From the NCBI RefSeq assembly GCF_008087625.1, contig NZ_CP042997.1:3906001-3970000 (forward strand): a DNA stretch of 64,000 nucleotides, given 5' to 3'. Every line of letters starts with the position of its first letter. The stretch's first letter is position 1. The notes below the pieces were generated by a model. The model made no database searches and was not told the origin of the DNA. It saw nothing but the letters and a program-made list of their open reading frames with translations. The DNA is from Aquisphaera giovannonii. Lineage in GTDB: Bacteria > Planctomycetota > Planctomycetia > Isosphaerales > Isosphaeraceae. The translations under genes were made by a program, and so were the position numbers. Below are positions 26,787 through 35,876 of the stretch, one piece after another.

Positions 26787-27108
26787 CGCCCGCACGCATC
26801 CGCGAGACGGCAGGTGCCCCTGCAATGCCCGGCAACGGGGGAAGCACCGCCGCGGCGACCGAGACGCGGCCGACATCCCCCTTCCGCCCCCGCCGGGATG
26901 TGTCGGTTTCAAATCTTTCTATCTTCCTCGAACTGCCGAGTCTCTACTTGTCCGGCGGCCGACTGTTCGCATAAGCTAGCTCACCCAAACGGCCGAGGAC
27001 TCCGACTTGCGTCCCTCGTCGGAGCCGACGAGCGAGCCCCGGCCGTCACGTTCTCCGGATGAGCGAACCCCCATCGTGCCGCGATCCCGCACCTCCAACC
27101 GGACGCCG
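26787..27108. other. Gene-free stretch upstream of small secreted protein
   Basis: About 320 bp with locally lower GC (around 26905-26975: CAAATCTTTCTATCTTCC). No ORF here has support. A run TTCGCATAAGCTAGC near 26967 contains a possible -10-like AT-rich block, but I find no convincing -35 partner. Confidence 0.4.
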
Positions 27109-27534
27109 ATGCGCCTCCTCGGGACGGCCCTTGCCCTCCTGACGGCGGCCTTCTGCGCGCCCGGACGGGCCGAGGCGGGATGCTCCCACGACGTGGCGGC
27201 GGTGCCGCTCGCCCACGACCGGCTTGCTCTCCTCGAGGAGGCATGCGCCCTGGCGACGATCGCCGGCCCCGATGACGACGCGGAGGCCGGCCCTCCTCGC
27301 AAGGGCCGGCCCGGCGGATGCACCGGGCCGTCGTGCTCGGGCCGTTCCGGCCTGCCGACGGTGCCCCCCTCGGTCGCTTCGCCCCGCTCGAGCGAGTGGG
27401 CGGCCATCGAGCCGAGGACCGCGTACGCCGGCCAGGCCCGCGAGGCCGTGCTCGACGAGGCCCGCATCGCCTGGTCCAATCCTCCCGCCGATCGCATCTT
27501 CCACCCGCCCCGACCGCCCCACCTCGCCCGCTGA
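27109..27534 (+). CDS. Small secreted Cys-containing protein, unknown
   Basis: The ATG at 27109 starts a clean signal peptide (MRLLGTALALLTAAFCAPGRAEAG), leaving a mature protein of about 117 residues. An upstream ATG in the same frame would add 34 arginine/serine/proline-rich residues with no family features. The mature part has CSHDV immediately after the predicted cleavage and a GGCTGPSCSGRSG pair of cysteines, then a proline-rich tail. I recall similar CSH...CSGPSCS proteins in Isosphaeraceae, always uncharacterised. No domain is recognised. It precedes the prepilin gene by about 300 bp. Confidence 0.55.
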   Translation: MRLLGTALALLTAAFCAPGRAEAGCSHDVAAVPLAHDRLALLEEACALATIAGPDDDAEAGPPRKGRPGGCTGPSCSGRSGLPTVPPSVASPRSSEWAAIEPRTAYAGQAREAVLDEARIAWSNPPADRIFHPPRPPHLAR

Positions 27535-27830
27535 TCCTCGGGATGCGCACGGCGACGCCCCTCGTCCCTGGGGTTGAGCCCCCGGTGCGACCATCCCCGC
27601 CGTCTCAAGGCGTCGCACGACCCGCCCCGTCGGCCCCGGCCCCGCGGCGGTCGCCCGCGCCCGCAGCCCCCGTCCGCCCCGCGGCAACGATCGATCGCGC
27701 GACGCGACGATCGCCGTGACGCGGCCCGCGCCCGCAACGTCGCGGGCCGCGTCGGGATCGGGGTGCGCGCATCGATCGTCCCTCGAGCTCAATCCCGAAT
27801 CATCGACCCATTCCATGAGGAGGATTTGTC

Positions 27831-28829
27831 ATGAATCGCAGGTTCTCGCGCCCCGGCTTCACCCTGATCGAATTGCTCGTGGTCATCGCGATCATCGCCG
27901 TGCTCATCGCGCTGCTGCTGCCGGCCGTCCAGTCGGCCCGCGAGGCGGCTCGGCGGGCGCAGTGCACGAACAACCTGAAGCAGATCGGCCTCGCGGTCCA
28001 CAACTACCTCAGCACCCACGGCCGCTTCCCGATCGCCCGGGGGACTCGCCCGGCGCGTCCGTATGACATCACGTCGCGGTACAACTACTCCGGCTTCGCC
28101 CAGATCCTGCCCTTCATGGAGCAGAAGCCGGTGTACGACGCGATCAACTTCAACCTGACGGTCAACGTCCAGCCCGGGAACTCGACCGCGATGGTGACGG
28201 TCATCAACTCCTTCCTCTGCCCGTCGGAGAGCCAGCAGGTCCCGTCCGGCACGGCCGGCACGAACTACCGGTTCAATGAGGGCGCCAACACCCTCTACTC
28301 CTACGGCGAGACGGACACGGGCTCGGTGAACACCGACCAGCCGGCCCCCAACGGCCCGTTCTTCCCCGAGCGGTCGATCCTCCTCAGCCAGGTGACCGAC
28401 GGCACGAGCGGCACCGCGATGGCCTCGGAGAAGCTCTTCGGCGACTTCAACCAGGGGATCGCCACGGTCCGCCGCGACGTCTACGTCGGCTCGACCTGGC
28501 CGCCGACCATGGAGCAGGCGTACCAGGACTGCGAGGCCACCGACAACTCGAGCGTCCCCTCCAACGGCGAGTCCAACGCTGGCACCCCGTGGCTGGACGG
28601 CTTCCTGCACACGTCGATCTACAAGTCGAACGCGACGCCCAACAAGAAGTCGTGCTACTTCTACCCCGCGAGGCTCGTGATGACCGTGTCCAGCCTCCAC
28701 CCCGGCGGGGTGAACGTGACGATGTGCGACGGCTCGGTCCGCTTCGTCAAGGAGACGATCGACCGCAACACCTGGCGGGCGATCGGCTCGTCGAACGGCG
28801 GCGAGGTCGTCTCGGCGGACCAGTACTGA
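27831..28829 (+). CDS. DUF1559 prepilin-like protein
   Basis: The 332-residue protein begins [44 protein letters not shown], a type IV prepilin signal (cleavage after G, before FTLIE) followed by the long hydrophobic helix. The C-terminal DUF1559 (SBP_bac_10) domain ends with [29 protein letters not shown], the family hallmark. Such proteins are present in dozens of copies per planctomycete genome and are presumed pseudopilin or extracellular components. A GAGGAGGA ribosome site precedes the ATG. The next gene, a lipoprotein, starts ten bases after the stop. Confidence 0.95.
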   Translation: MNRRFSRPGFTLIELLVVIAIIAVLIALLLPAVQSAREAARRAQCTNNLKQIGLAVHNYLSTHGRFPIARGTRPARPYDITSRYNYSGFAQILPFMEQKPVYDAINFNLTVNVQPGNSTAMVTVINSFLCPSESQQVPSGTAGTNYRFNEGANTLYSYGETDTGSVNTDQPAPNGPFFPERSILLSQVTDGTSGTAMASEKLFGDFNQGIATVRRDVYVGSTWPPTMEQAYQDCEATDNSSVPSNGESNAGTPWLDGFLHTSIYKSNATPNKKSCYFYPARLVMTVSSLHPGGVNVTMCDGSVRFVKETIDRNTWRAIGSSNGGEVVSADQY

Positions 28830-28838
28830 TCCCACCCC

Positions 28839-29258
28839 ATGAGCACGCAGAAGGAGAAGCCGATGATCGCCATCCCGAGACGCCGGGCCGCTGCCCGATT
28901 CGCCCTGCTGCCCCTCGTTGCGGCTCTCGCGGGCTGCGGCGGCACGCCAGCGCCGGCGGTCGCACCCCAGGAGCAGGCCCGCCAGACGCTCGACCAGGCC
29001 CTGGCCGCGTGGGCCGAGGGCAAGACCGTCGACGCCGTCAAGGCGGGCAGCCCCTCCATCCTCGTCGAGGATCCGCAGTGGAAGAAGGGCGTCGCCCTCA
29101 AGAAGTTCGAGGTCCGGGGCGAGGGCAAGCCCTCCGGGGCCGAGCGCGTCTTCACCGTCAAGCTCACGCTGTCCGACTCCGGCAAGGAGAAGACCCAGGA
29201 GGTCGACTACAAGGTCGGCACGAGCCCCATCTTCACCGTCTTCCGGTCCATGTTCTGA
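28839..29258 (+). CDS. Small lipoprotein
   Basis: The 139-residue protein has a positively charged leader and lipobox-like LVAALAGCGG, giving Cys at about residue 33 as the lipid-modified position. The mature part is mostly soluble (AVAPQEQARQTLDQALAAWAEGKTVDAVKAG ... FTVKLTLSDSGKEKTQEVDYKVGT). This size, an early helical ALAAWxxGK segment, and position after a DUF1559 gene match a common planctomycete lipoprotein pairing. A second in-frame ATG nine codons in could be the real start. It sits in the outer or inner membrane. Confidence 0.8.
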   Translation: MSTQKEKPMIAIPRRRAAARFALLPLVAALAGCGGTPAPAVAPQEQARQTLDQALAAWAEGKTVDAVKAGSPSILVEDPQWKKGVALKKFEVRGEGKPSGAERVFTVKLTLSDSGKEKTQEVDYKVGTSPIFTVFRSMF

Positions 29259-29278
29259 ACCCACGCGAGGGAACCGAT

Positions 29279-31948
29279 ATGATCCGCTCTCGAATGCTCT
29301 TCTCCCTGGCCGCGACGCTGGGCCTCGCGGGCCCGGCGATCGCCGCCGAGGGTGCGGGCGGGCCGCCGACGCCGCTCACCGACGAGGAGGCCTGGAAGGC
29401 CCTGCCGGAGGCCACCGCCGGCAGGGGCCAGCCGCTCCCCGCCTGGGCCCGCAGCCTGGCCCGCGAGATGCCCCGGACCGCCGCCGCGCTCCTGCGGCTG
29501 GACTACGTGCAGCGGGCGAGGAGCCCCCTGGATCCGAAGCTCCGCGCCGCCATGCGGTGGACGGCCGCCCACGCCAACCGTTGCGCGTACGCCGAGGCCT
29601 ACGCCCTGGCCGACGCCCGCCGCGCCGGCTTGTCGGAGGAGGACCTCGCGGCGCTCCGGTCCGGCGACGCCTCCCGCCGGCCGGCGGCCGAGCGGGCGGC
29701 CCTGGAGTTCGCCCGCAAGATGACCGTCGCGTCCTCGACGGTGACCGACGACGAGTTCGCCGCGCTCGTCAAGGCGTTCGGCGAGAAGGACGTCGTCGCC
29801 ATGGTGCTCCTCATGGCCTACTCCAACTTCCAGGACCGCCTGCTGACCTGCCTGGGCACGGCGGTCGAGCCGGGCGGCCCGCGGCCGCCGCTGGAGGTTC
29901 AGTTCGCCCCCGGCTCGCTCCAGGGCCAGATGCTCTCGTTCCCGAAGGGGAACCCCGCGCTCGCCGGGCCGACCGGCAAGGACGTCGTGCCGGACGACCC
30001 GAGGTGGGCGGCCGTCACGTACGACGCCCTCCAGGAGAAGCTCGAGCGGCAGCGGAGCAGGACCACCCGCGTGCGCGTGCCGTCCTGGGATGAGGTCGTC
30101 CGCGGCCTGCCGGCCGACTTCCATGCCCCCCAGAAGCCGGTCCGGATCGTCTGGACGCTCGTCTGCCTGGGCCACCAGCCGGAACTCGCGGCGGCCTGGG
30201 AGACCCTGATGCGGACCGCCGGCGCGGAGTCTCGCGGCAAGATGGACCGCGTCTTCTCCCAGGGCCTGTTCTGGGTCGTCACGAAGACCGTCGACTGCCC
30301 CTACTGCATGGGCCACTGCGAGATGAACTGGGAGGTCGCCGGGCTCGACAAGTCCCAGATCGCGGAGCGGAGCCGGCTGCTCGCGGGCGACGACTGGTCC
30401 GCGTTCCCGCCCGAGGAGCAGCGGGCCTTCGCGTTCGCCCGCAAGCTGACGGGCGACCCGGGCTCGGTCACTCGCGAGGACGTCGGCCGGGTCATCCAGG
30501 ACTTCGGCGTCGAGCGGGGGATCAACGTCCTCGTCTACGCGTCCCGCTGCAACTACATGGTGCGGGTCTCGAACGGCTTCCAGCTCAGCCTGGAACGCGA
30601 CAACGTCTTCTTCGACTACTACTCGCAGGAGAAGCCTCCCGCGCCCGCCGGCGTCCCCGCGGCCAGCCGGGCGGACCAGGAAACCTGGAAGCGACTCCCG
30701 GCGACCGTCTCCGGCGGCGGCCAGGCGCTCCCGTCCTGGGCGACGGCGATCGCGACGCGCCTGCCCCGCACGGCGGCCGCGATGCTCGAGCTCGACTTCG
30801 CCCAGCGGACGAAGAGCCCGCTCGACCCGGCGCTCCGGGCGAAGATGCGCTGGGCGATCGCCCACGCCAACCACTGCGCCTACTCGGAGGCGACGGCGCT
30901 CGCCGACCTGAAGCGGGCCGGAGCGGACGAGGCCGCGATCCGGGTGCTCACCGGCGACCCGTCCGGCTGGCCGGAGGCCGACCGCGAGCCGCTGGAGTTC
31001 GCCCGGCTGCTGACCGTCGCGGCGCCGACGATCGGCGACGACCTGTTCGCCCGCCTCCGCGAGCGGTTCGGCGCCAAGCAGGTCGCCTCGATGGTCCTGC
31101 TGGCGGCCTACGGCAACTTCCAGGATCGGATCGTCCTCGGGCTGAATCTGCCGATCGAGGCGGGCGGCCCGCTGCCGCCCGTCGACGTGAAATTCGCGCC
31201 GGGCGCCATCCAGATGACGCCCTTGCCGCTGGTTCGCCATGACAAGCCGACCCTGCGGGAGTCGGGCGAGACGGTCGTCGATCGCGACCCCGAGTGGTCG
31301 GAGCTGTCCTACGATGAGCTCCAGTCGCGGCTCGAGCGCCAGCGGGCCCGGTCTCCGCGGCTGCCGATCCCGGTCTGGGACGACGTGAAGAAGACGCTCC
31401 CGCCGGCCCTCGCGGACCGGCCGATCAAGATCGTCTGGACGCTCGTCTGCATGGGGTATGTCCCCGAGCTGGCGATCCCCTGGAACAACGCCACGAGGAC
31501 CCTCTGGGCCGAGTCGCCGTCGGACCGGGTCTTCGAGGAGAGCCTGTTCTGGGTCGAGACCCGGGCGATCCGCTGCAACTACTGCATGGGCCACTGCGAG
31601 ATGCTCATGGAGGTCGGCGGGCTGGACAAATCCGAGATCGACGAGCGCACCCGGCGGCTCGCGGGCGACGACTGGTCCGCCTTCCCGCCCGCCGAGCAGC
31701 GAGCCTACGCCTACGCCCGAAAGCTCGCCAAGACGCCATGGCAGCTCACCTCGGCGGATTACGCCACGCTGGAGAACGACCTCGGGTCCGAGCGGGCCAT
31801 GGCCGTCTTCTGGTGGCTCTGCCGCGGCCTCTACATGACCCGCGTGTCGGACGGGTTCCAGCTCCCCCTGGAGCGGGAGAACGTCTTCCGGAACTTCTTC
31901 CCGCCGAACACCGGCCAGCCGCCGGCCGGCTCGACGACCTCGAAGTGA
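29279..31948 (+). CDS. Tandem carboxymuconolactone decarboxylase-like exported protein
   Basis: The ATG at 29279, 20 bp after the lipoprotein stop, gives 889 residues with a signal peptide (MIRSRMLFSLAATLGLAGPAIAAEG). The body is two homologous halves of about 430 residues. Each half has a CMD/AhpD-like helical domain with an ANxCAYxEAxALAD segment and then a second one with a CxYCMGHCEM motif (DCPYCMGHCEMNWEVAGL near residue 340, CNYCMGHCEMLMEVGGL near 770), the AhpD-type CxxC redox site. AhpD-like domains act in peroxide reduction or lactone chemistry; the first domain of each half has no CxxC. The substrate is not known. Confidence 0.87.
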   Translation: MIRSRMLFSLAATLGLAGPAIAAEGAGGPPTPLTDEEAWKALPEATAGRGQPLPAWARSLAREMPRTAAALLRLDYVQRARSPLDPKLRAAMRWTAAHANRCAYAEAYALADARRAGLSEEDLAALRSGDASRRPAAERAALEFARKMTVASSTVTDDEFAALVKAFGEKDVVAMVLLMAYSNFQDRLLTCLGTAVEPGGPRPPLEVQFAPGSLQGQMLSFPKGNPALAGPTGKDVVPDDPRWAAVTYDALQEKLERQRSRTTRVRVPSWDEVVRGLPADFHAPQKPVRIVWTLVCLGHQPELAAAWETLMRTAGAESRGKMDRVFSQGLFWVVTKTVDCPYCMGHCEMNWEVAGLDKSQIAERSRLLAGDDWSAFPPEEQRAFAFARKLTGDPGSVTREDVGRVIQDFGVERGINVLVYASRCNYMVRVSNGFQLSLERDNVFFDYYSQEKPPAPAGVPAASRADQETWKRLPATVSGGGQALPSWATAIATRLPRTAAAMLELDFAQRTKSPLDPALRAKMRWAIAHANHCAYSEATALADLKRAGADEAAIRVLTGDPSGWPEADREPLEFARLLTVAAPTIGDDLFARLRERFGAKQVASMVLLAAYGNFQDRIVLGLNLPIEAGGPLPPVDVKFAPGAIQMTPLPLVRHDKPTLRESGETVVDRDPEWSELSYDELQSRLERQRARSPRLPIPVWDDVKKTLPPALADRPIKIVWTLVCMGYVPELAIPWNNATRTLWAESPSDRVFEESLFWVETRAIRCNYCMGHCEMLMEVGGLDKSEIDERTRRLAGDDWSAFPPAEQRAYAYARKLAKTPWQLTSADYATLENDLGSERAMAVFWWLCRGLYMTRVSDGFQLPLERENVFRNFFPPNTGQPPAGSTTSK

Positions 31949-32020
31949 TGACCGCGACCGCCGGGCCGCCGCATGACGGGCGGCCCGGCAGCCTACCTTG
32001 CTCCCACGCTCCGAGTCTCA

Positions 32021-32455
32021 TTACACCTCGTAGATGTGCTCGCCCCCGTGAGCCGGATTGCCGACGAGGGAGCGGCTCCGGAGGTCCACCACGAAATCCA
32101 GGTGCCCGAGGACCAACTGTCCGATCAGTACCGGGTTCCCGTCAGCGATCTCCCGGACATCCATGGTGCAGGTCCGTCCCTGGATGGTGAGACGCACGGC
32201 ATCGTAGGGCCTTACCTCATCGACTCCGCTTACCGTTCGCTCCCGCCTCGTGCCGACCGGCTCCAGCCCGAGCCGCTTGATCATGGCGGTCGGGATGCAG
32301 AGGAAAATCGCCGCGGCGTCCACCGGAGCATCGGTGACTGTCGCCGAGCGCGCACGCCCCGAGAGGAGCCGGCCTTTCTCAGCGGCCCAGGCGTCCGCCA
32401 AGTTCTCAATCTTCACCTCGGCGGTGACCGGCACGCGACCCAGCGATTCGCCCAT
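32021..32455 (-). CDS. Clan AA aspartic protease-like protein, active site altered
   Basis: This 144-residue protein aligns by eye with the small bacterial retropepsin-like family: SATVTDAPVDAAAIFLCIPTAMIKRLGL corresponds to a region that normally reads VDTGATxLCLPxxxIxxLGL, and NPVLIGQLVLGHLDFVVDLRSRSLVGNPAHGGEHIYEV is the usual C-terminal strand. The catalytic DTG/DSG triad is DAA here, so hydrolysis would not be expected. No signal peptide. It lies between the CMD-like and aminotransferase genes with a 29-bp gap. Confidence 0.75.
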   Translation of the reverse strand: MGESLGRVPVTAEVKIENLADAWAAEKGRLLSGRARSATVTDAPVDAAAIFLCIPTAMIKRLGLEPVGTRRERTVSGVDEVRPYDAVRLTIQGRTCTMDVREIADGNPVLIGQLVLGHLDFVVDLRSRSLVGNPAHGGEHIYEV

Positions 32456-32483
32456 GCTGCCTGCCTCGTCGCATCGTGAGCCC

Positions 32484-33764
32484 TCAACCGAGCTCCTTGA
32501 TCGCCTTCAGCACGGAGGCCGCAAACATGTCGACCTCTTCGACCGAGGCGTCCACGTTCGGCGTGACGCGGAGGCCGTCGAACTCGTCGTGCTTGATGGC
32601 GATGGTGACGATCCGCCGCTTCTCCCAGAGCCACTCCCGCAGCTTGTAGGGGTCCAGGCCGTCCACGTGCAGGAGCCCGATCCCGCTGGCCCGCTCGGTC
32701 TCCTGGGGAGGCAGGAGCCGGGCCCTCGGGCTGGCGTCGGCGATCTGGGAGGCGTAGCGCGAACGGAGGTAGCGGAGCCTCGCGATCTTGCGGTCGGCGC
32801 CGATGGATCGGTGGAAGGCGAGTGCCCCGGCGATCGCGTTGTGGATCGCCGCCGGGTGCGTGCCGATCTCCTCGAACTTGCGGATGTCGTTCGCGAGCGA
32901 TTCGGGCGCGGCCATCAGGGGCCAGATCCGCGGGATCATCTCCTTGCGGACGTACAGGAAGCCCGTGCCGACCGGCGCGAGGAGCCACTTGTGCAGGCTC
33001 GTCGCGTAGAAGTCGCAACCCAGGTCGTCGCGGCGGAACGGGAAGTGGGCGAAGGCGTGGGCGCCGTCCACGTAGGTGAGGATGCCCCGCTCGCGGGCCG
33101 CCGCCACGACCTCGCGGACCGGCAGGATGTTCCCGGTGAGGTTCACGACGTGCGTGACCTCGACCACCTTCGTCCTTGGCGTCATCGCCTCGCGGAACCG
33201 GGCGACGACCGCCTCGGGGGACGGGCCCGGGCCGCCGAGCGAGATCGTCTTCACGACGACCCCGTCCCGACGGGCCCGCTGGGCCCACATGTTCGTCATC
33301 CGCGGGTAGTTCTGGTTCGAGACGATGACCTCGTCGCCCCGCTTCAGGTCGATCCCGTTGATCAGGATGCCGAGCGACTCCGAGGCGTTCCGCGTGATCG
33401 CCATCTCCTCCGCGTCGCAGCCGAATTCCCGCGCCAGCTCGCGGCGGACGGACTCGATCCGGGGCTCCAGGACGTCCCACATCTGGTGGGCCGGAGCGAC
33501 GTTCGAGAACCGCAGGTCGCGGAACATCGCCTCCAGCACGCCGAGCGGCGCGGGGGCGACGCCGCCGTGATTGAAGTTGATCAGCGTGCGGTCCGCGTCG
33601 AACGCCCGGCGGATCTCGGCCCAGTAATCCTCGGCCGCCGCCATGTCGTCGCCCTGGCGTGCGGCGGCGATCTCCGCGGCCCGGAGCAACCGTCCCGGCG
33701 CCTCGGCCGCGAAGCAGGCGGCGCCGACGCCGGCGAGGAAACCGCGACGATGACCCTCGAGCAT
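32484..33764 (-). CDS. Class V aminotransferase-fold PLP enzyme, Tat-type leader
   Basis: I start at the ATG at 33764, which has a GGCGGGAT ribosome-like site and begins MLEGHRRGFLAGVGAACFAAEAP, a Tat-like RRGFLAG leader. The 426-residue protein has INFNHGGVAPAPLGVLEAM near the substrate entrance, ITRNASESLGILINGIDL, FSYVDGAHAFAHFPFR-like DGAH aspartate, and CDFYATSLHKWLLAPVGTGFLYVRK, with the PLP lysine in SLHKW. This is the class V / cysteine desulfurase superfamily; related exported members are often called isopenicillin-N-epimerase-like. The reaction is unknown. Confidence 0.88.
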   Translation of the reverse strand: MLEGHRRGFLAGVGAACFAAEAPGRLLRAAEIAAARQGDDMAAAEDYWAEIRRAFDADRTLINFNHGGVAPAPLGVLEAMFRDLRFSNVAPAHQMWDVLEPRIESVRRELAREFGCDAEEMAITRNASESLGILINGIDLKRGDEVIVSNQNYPRMTNMWAQRARRDGVVVKTISLGGPGPSPEAVVARFREAMTPRTKVVEVTHVVNLTGNILPVREVVAAARERGILTYVDGAHAFAHFPFRRDDLGCDFYATSLHKWLLAPVGTGFLYVRKEMIPRIWPLMAAPESLANDIRKFEEIGTHPAAIHNAIAGALAFHRSIGADRKIARLRYLRSRYASQIADASPRARLLPPQETERASGIGLLHVDGLDPYKLREWLWEKRRIVTIAIKHDEFDGLRVTPNVDASVEEVDMFAASVLKAIKELG

Positions 33765-33852
33765 GATCCCGCCTTCCGCTGTCGGGGACGTATCGGCGTC
33801 CGTTCCTGGCGCCATCGATCTTCGCGGATCGACGCCGTTGCCGTCCAGCGAA

Positions 33853-35682
33853 TCATCGGGAAGGGCCGTGGATCGCCCAGAGCAGGATGGCGGAGGCGGT
33901 GCCGTCCATCGTCGGCTCGTCCGTCACGTAGTCCTTGATGTCGTCGTGGTAGACGGCCCGCGCGTCCTGGAAACGCGCCAGGGGGTCGGGCTCCGTGACC
34001 GACACCCCGCGCTGGGTCCGGAAGATCCGCTCGGTGACCGGCCCGTCCACGAGGGCCCCGCGGACCGAGCGGCCGGTGAGCCGGGTGGTCTGGAGGTGGA
34101 CGTTCCTCGGGTGGACGCTGCCCACGCCCGTGAGCATCGCGAATCCCCATGGGTTGCGACCCAGGAGCCAGTCCCGGTTCCTCGCCGCGAAGCCCCGGAA
34201 GGACCCATCGCCGGTCATCCGCTCGTAGAGCTCGCACTGGGTCACGAGGGCGACCAGCAGGTTGTTCGAGCACCAGATGAACGGCACGCCGACGCGGTAC
34301 GGATTCCCGAGCCCGGCCGCCACGCAGCGCTCGATGCCCTGGCGATAATAGCCCGCGAGCACCACGCGGAGCCGCGCGTCCACCTGATCGCTCAGCCGGT
34401 AGTGGCCCAGGTTCATGAACGGGTAGAAGCCGTAATGCGGCGCCCGCTCGCGGCCCATCCAGCCTTCCGAGGCGGCGAGGCGGGAGTAGCTCTCCGCCTC
34501 GTCCCGAAAGCGGGCCTCGCCGGTGGCGCGGAGCAGCTCGGCGGCCCCCCACTCCATGTCGTCGGCCCAGGTCGATTCCTCGTAGCGGTACGGGGCGGAG
34601 AAGGAGTTGCCCTGCTGCGAGCCCTCGCGGGCCCGGCCGAGCTCGTAGACCTCGCGGCCGGCCTTCAGGCAACGCTCGGCGAACGCCCGCTGGAGCGGGT
34701 CGTCCTTCCAGACCTGGTAAGCGAGGCCCATCGCCGCGGCGTAGCGCCCGGCGAGGTTCGCGACGCCGGTGGACTGGCTCCTGTGCTTCCCCAGGCCCTG
34801 CGGCCGGCCGTCGGCGAAGTAGACGACCCGGGCGCCGCCCTTTCCCCACCCATAGTCCGCAATCTCGTGCTGCGGGAGCCGGAAGCCCGCGTGATCGCGG
34901 TCGTCGGCGACCTGGTGATACAGCTCGTCCGGCGACGGGTGGAGCTTGAGCATCCATTCGAGGCCCCAGCGGGCCTCGTCCAGCAGGTCGGGCACGCCGT
35001 TGCCGCCGGGGTCTCCCCGGGCGTCCACGACGTCGGCGAACCGCGGCGCCCTCGGCTCGGCCTCGCCTCTTCGCGTCCCCTCCAGGTACGCCAGGAGCAT
35101 CTGCGCCGTCGCGTTGCCGGAGGTCATGAGGTACTTCAGCAGGTCCGCCGCGTCGTGCCAGCCGCCCCGCGCGTCGATCGGGGTCCCGGCCGGCCGCGGT
35201 CCGTACGCCGTGCGGCCATCGAGCTGGTGGCACTCCGCGCGTAGCCACGGATTATATCCGCATCGCTGCTGCCGCATGGACTCGAGGAGCACGCTGGGCA
35301 GCTCGCGATAAGGGCCGTCCCCGATCGCGAAGGGGAGGGAGCGGGCACCGCCGACGAGCAGGACATAGCGGCCCGGCGCCGTCAACGGGCTGAAATCCAG
35401 CTCCGCCTGGTTGGCGAACCTCCCCCAGGTTTCGCCCGGCAGGACCGCCACGCGGCCCTCGAAGGCCCGCTCGTCGGAGCCTTCCCGCAACACGACGAAC
35501 GAGGCCGGGAGGGTCGCGTCGGAGAAGGCCAGGGCGACCTTCGGGCCGTTGCGATCGTATCCCACCTGGTTCGCGCGGATATGGACCTCGGCGGCCGGCA
35601 TCCGTGCGGAGCACAGGAGCAAGATGGCCGTCGACGTCGCGACTCGGATCCAGGGGCGCACCGGTCCGGGCGAGTGGGGCAT
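33853..35682 (-). CDS. Glycoside hydrolase family 9, secreted
   Basis: The 609-residue protein has an N-terminal signal region (VATSTAILLLCSARMPAAEV), an Ig-like N-terminal CelD_N domain at about residues 32-120 (IRANQVGYDRNGPKVALAF), and a GH9 (alpha/alpha)6 catalytic domain at about 125-605. The general-base region reads GGWHDAADLLKYL (HDAAD for the usual YDAGD), and the C-terminal acid sits in DDIKDYVTDEPTMDGTA. NPYRVGVPFIWCSNNL and the QTGVGSVHPRNVH-like HPRN motif are present. Family members are endo- or exoglucanases and related enzymes. It is divergent from the sugar operon by 194 bp. Confidence 0.92.
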   Translation of the reverse strand: MPHSPGPVRPWIRVATSTAILLLCSARMPAAEVHIRANQVGYDRNGPKVALAFSDATLPASFVVLREGSDERAFEGRVAVLPGETWGRFANQAELDFSPLTAPGRYVLLVGGARSLPFAIGDGPYRELPSVLLESMRQQRCGYNPWLRAECHQLDGRTAYGPRPAGTPIDARGGWHDAADLLKYLMTSGNATAQMLLAYLEGTRRGEAEPRAPRFADVVDARGDPGGNGVPDLLDEARWGLEWMLKLHPSPDELYHQVADDRDHAGFRLPQHEIADYGWGKGGARVVYFADGRPQGLGKHRSQSTGVANLAGRYAAAMGLAYQVWKDDPLQRAFAERCLKAGREVYELGRAREGSQQGNSFSAPYRYEESTWADDMEWGAAELLRATGEARFRDEAESYSRLAASEGWMGRERAPHYGFYPFMNLGHYRLSDQVDARLRVVLAGYYRQGIERCVAAGLGNPYRVGVPFIWCSNNLLVALVTQCELYERMTGDGSFRGFAARNRDWLLGRNPWGFAMLTGVGSVHPRNVHLQTTRLTGRSVRGALVDGPVTERIFRTQRGVSVTEPDPLARFQDARAVYHDDIKDYVTDEPTMDGTASAILLWAIHGPSR

Positions 35683-35876
35683 GCTGAGTGGCTCCGGGGG
35701 TGGGACGCGGCGACGCGGCCGCGATCATACTCAGCGTGCCGATGGCGCGTCGAGCGGCGACCACCCTGCATGCCGCCGAGGATCCGCTAGAATGGAGCGA
35801 CGCGCGGTCGCGGCGGGTCATCGAGCCCCGCTCCTCCGGGCGAGGCCATGGCCCGATTTGCGACGAGGCAGCAGCC

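Noticed and set aside
27046-27816. 256-codon minus-strand frame opposite the small secreted protein
   Set aside because: Arg/Gly/Ala-rich without domain; the plus frame has a credible signal peptide.
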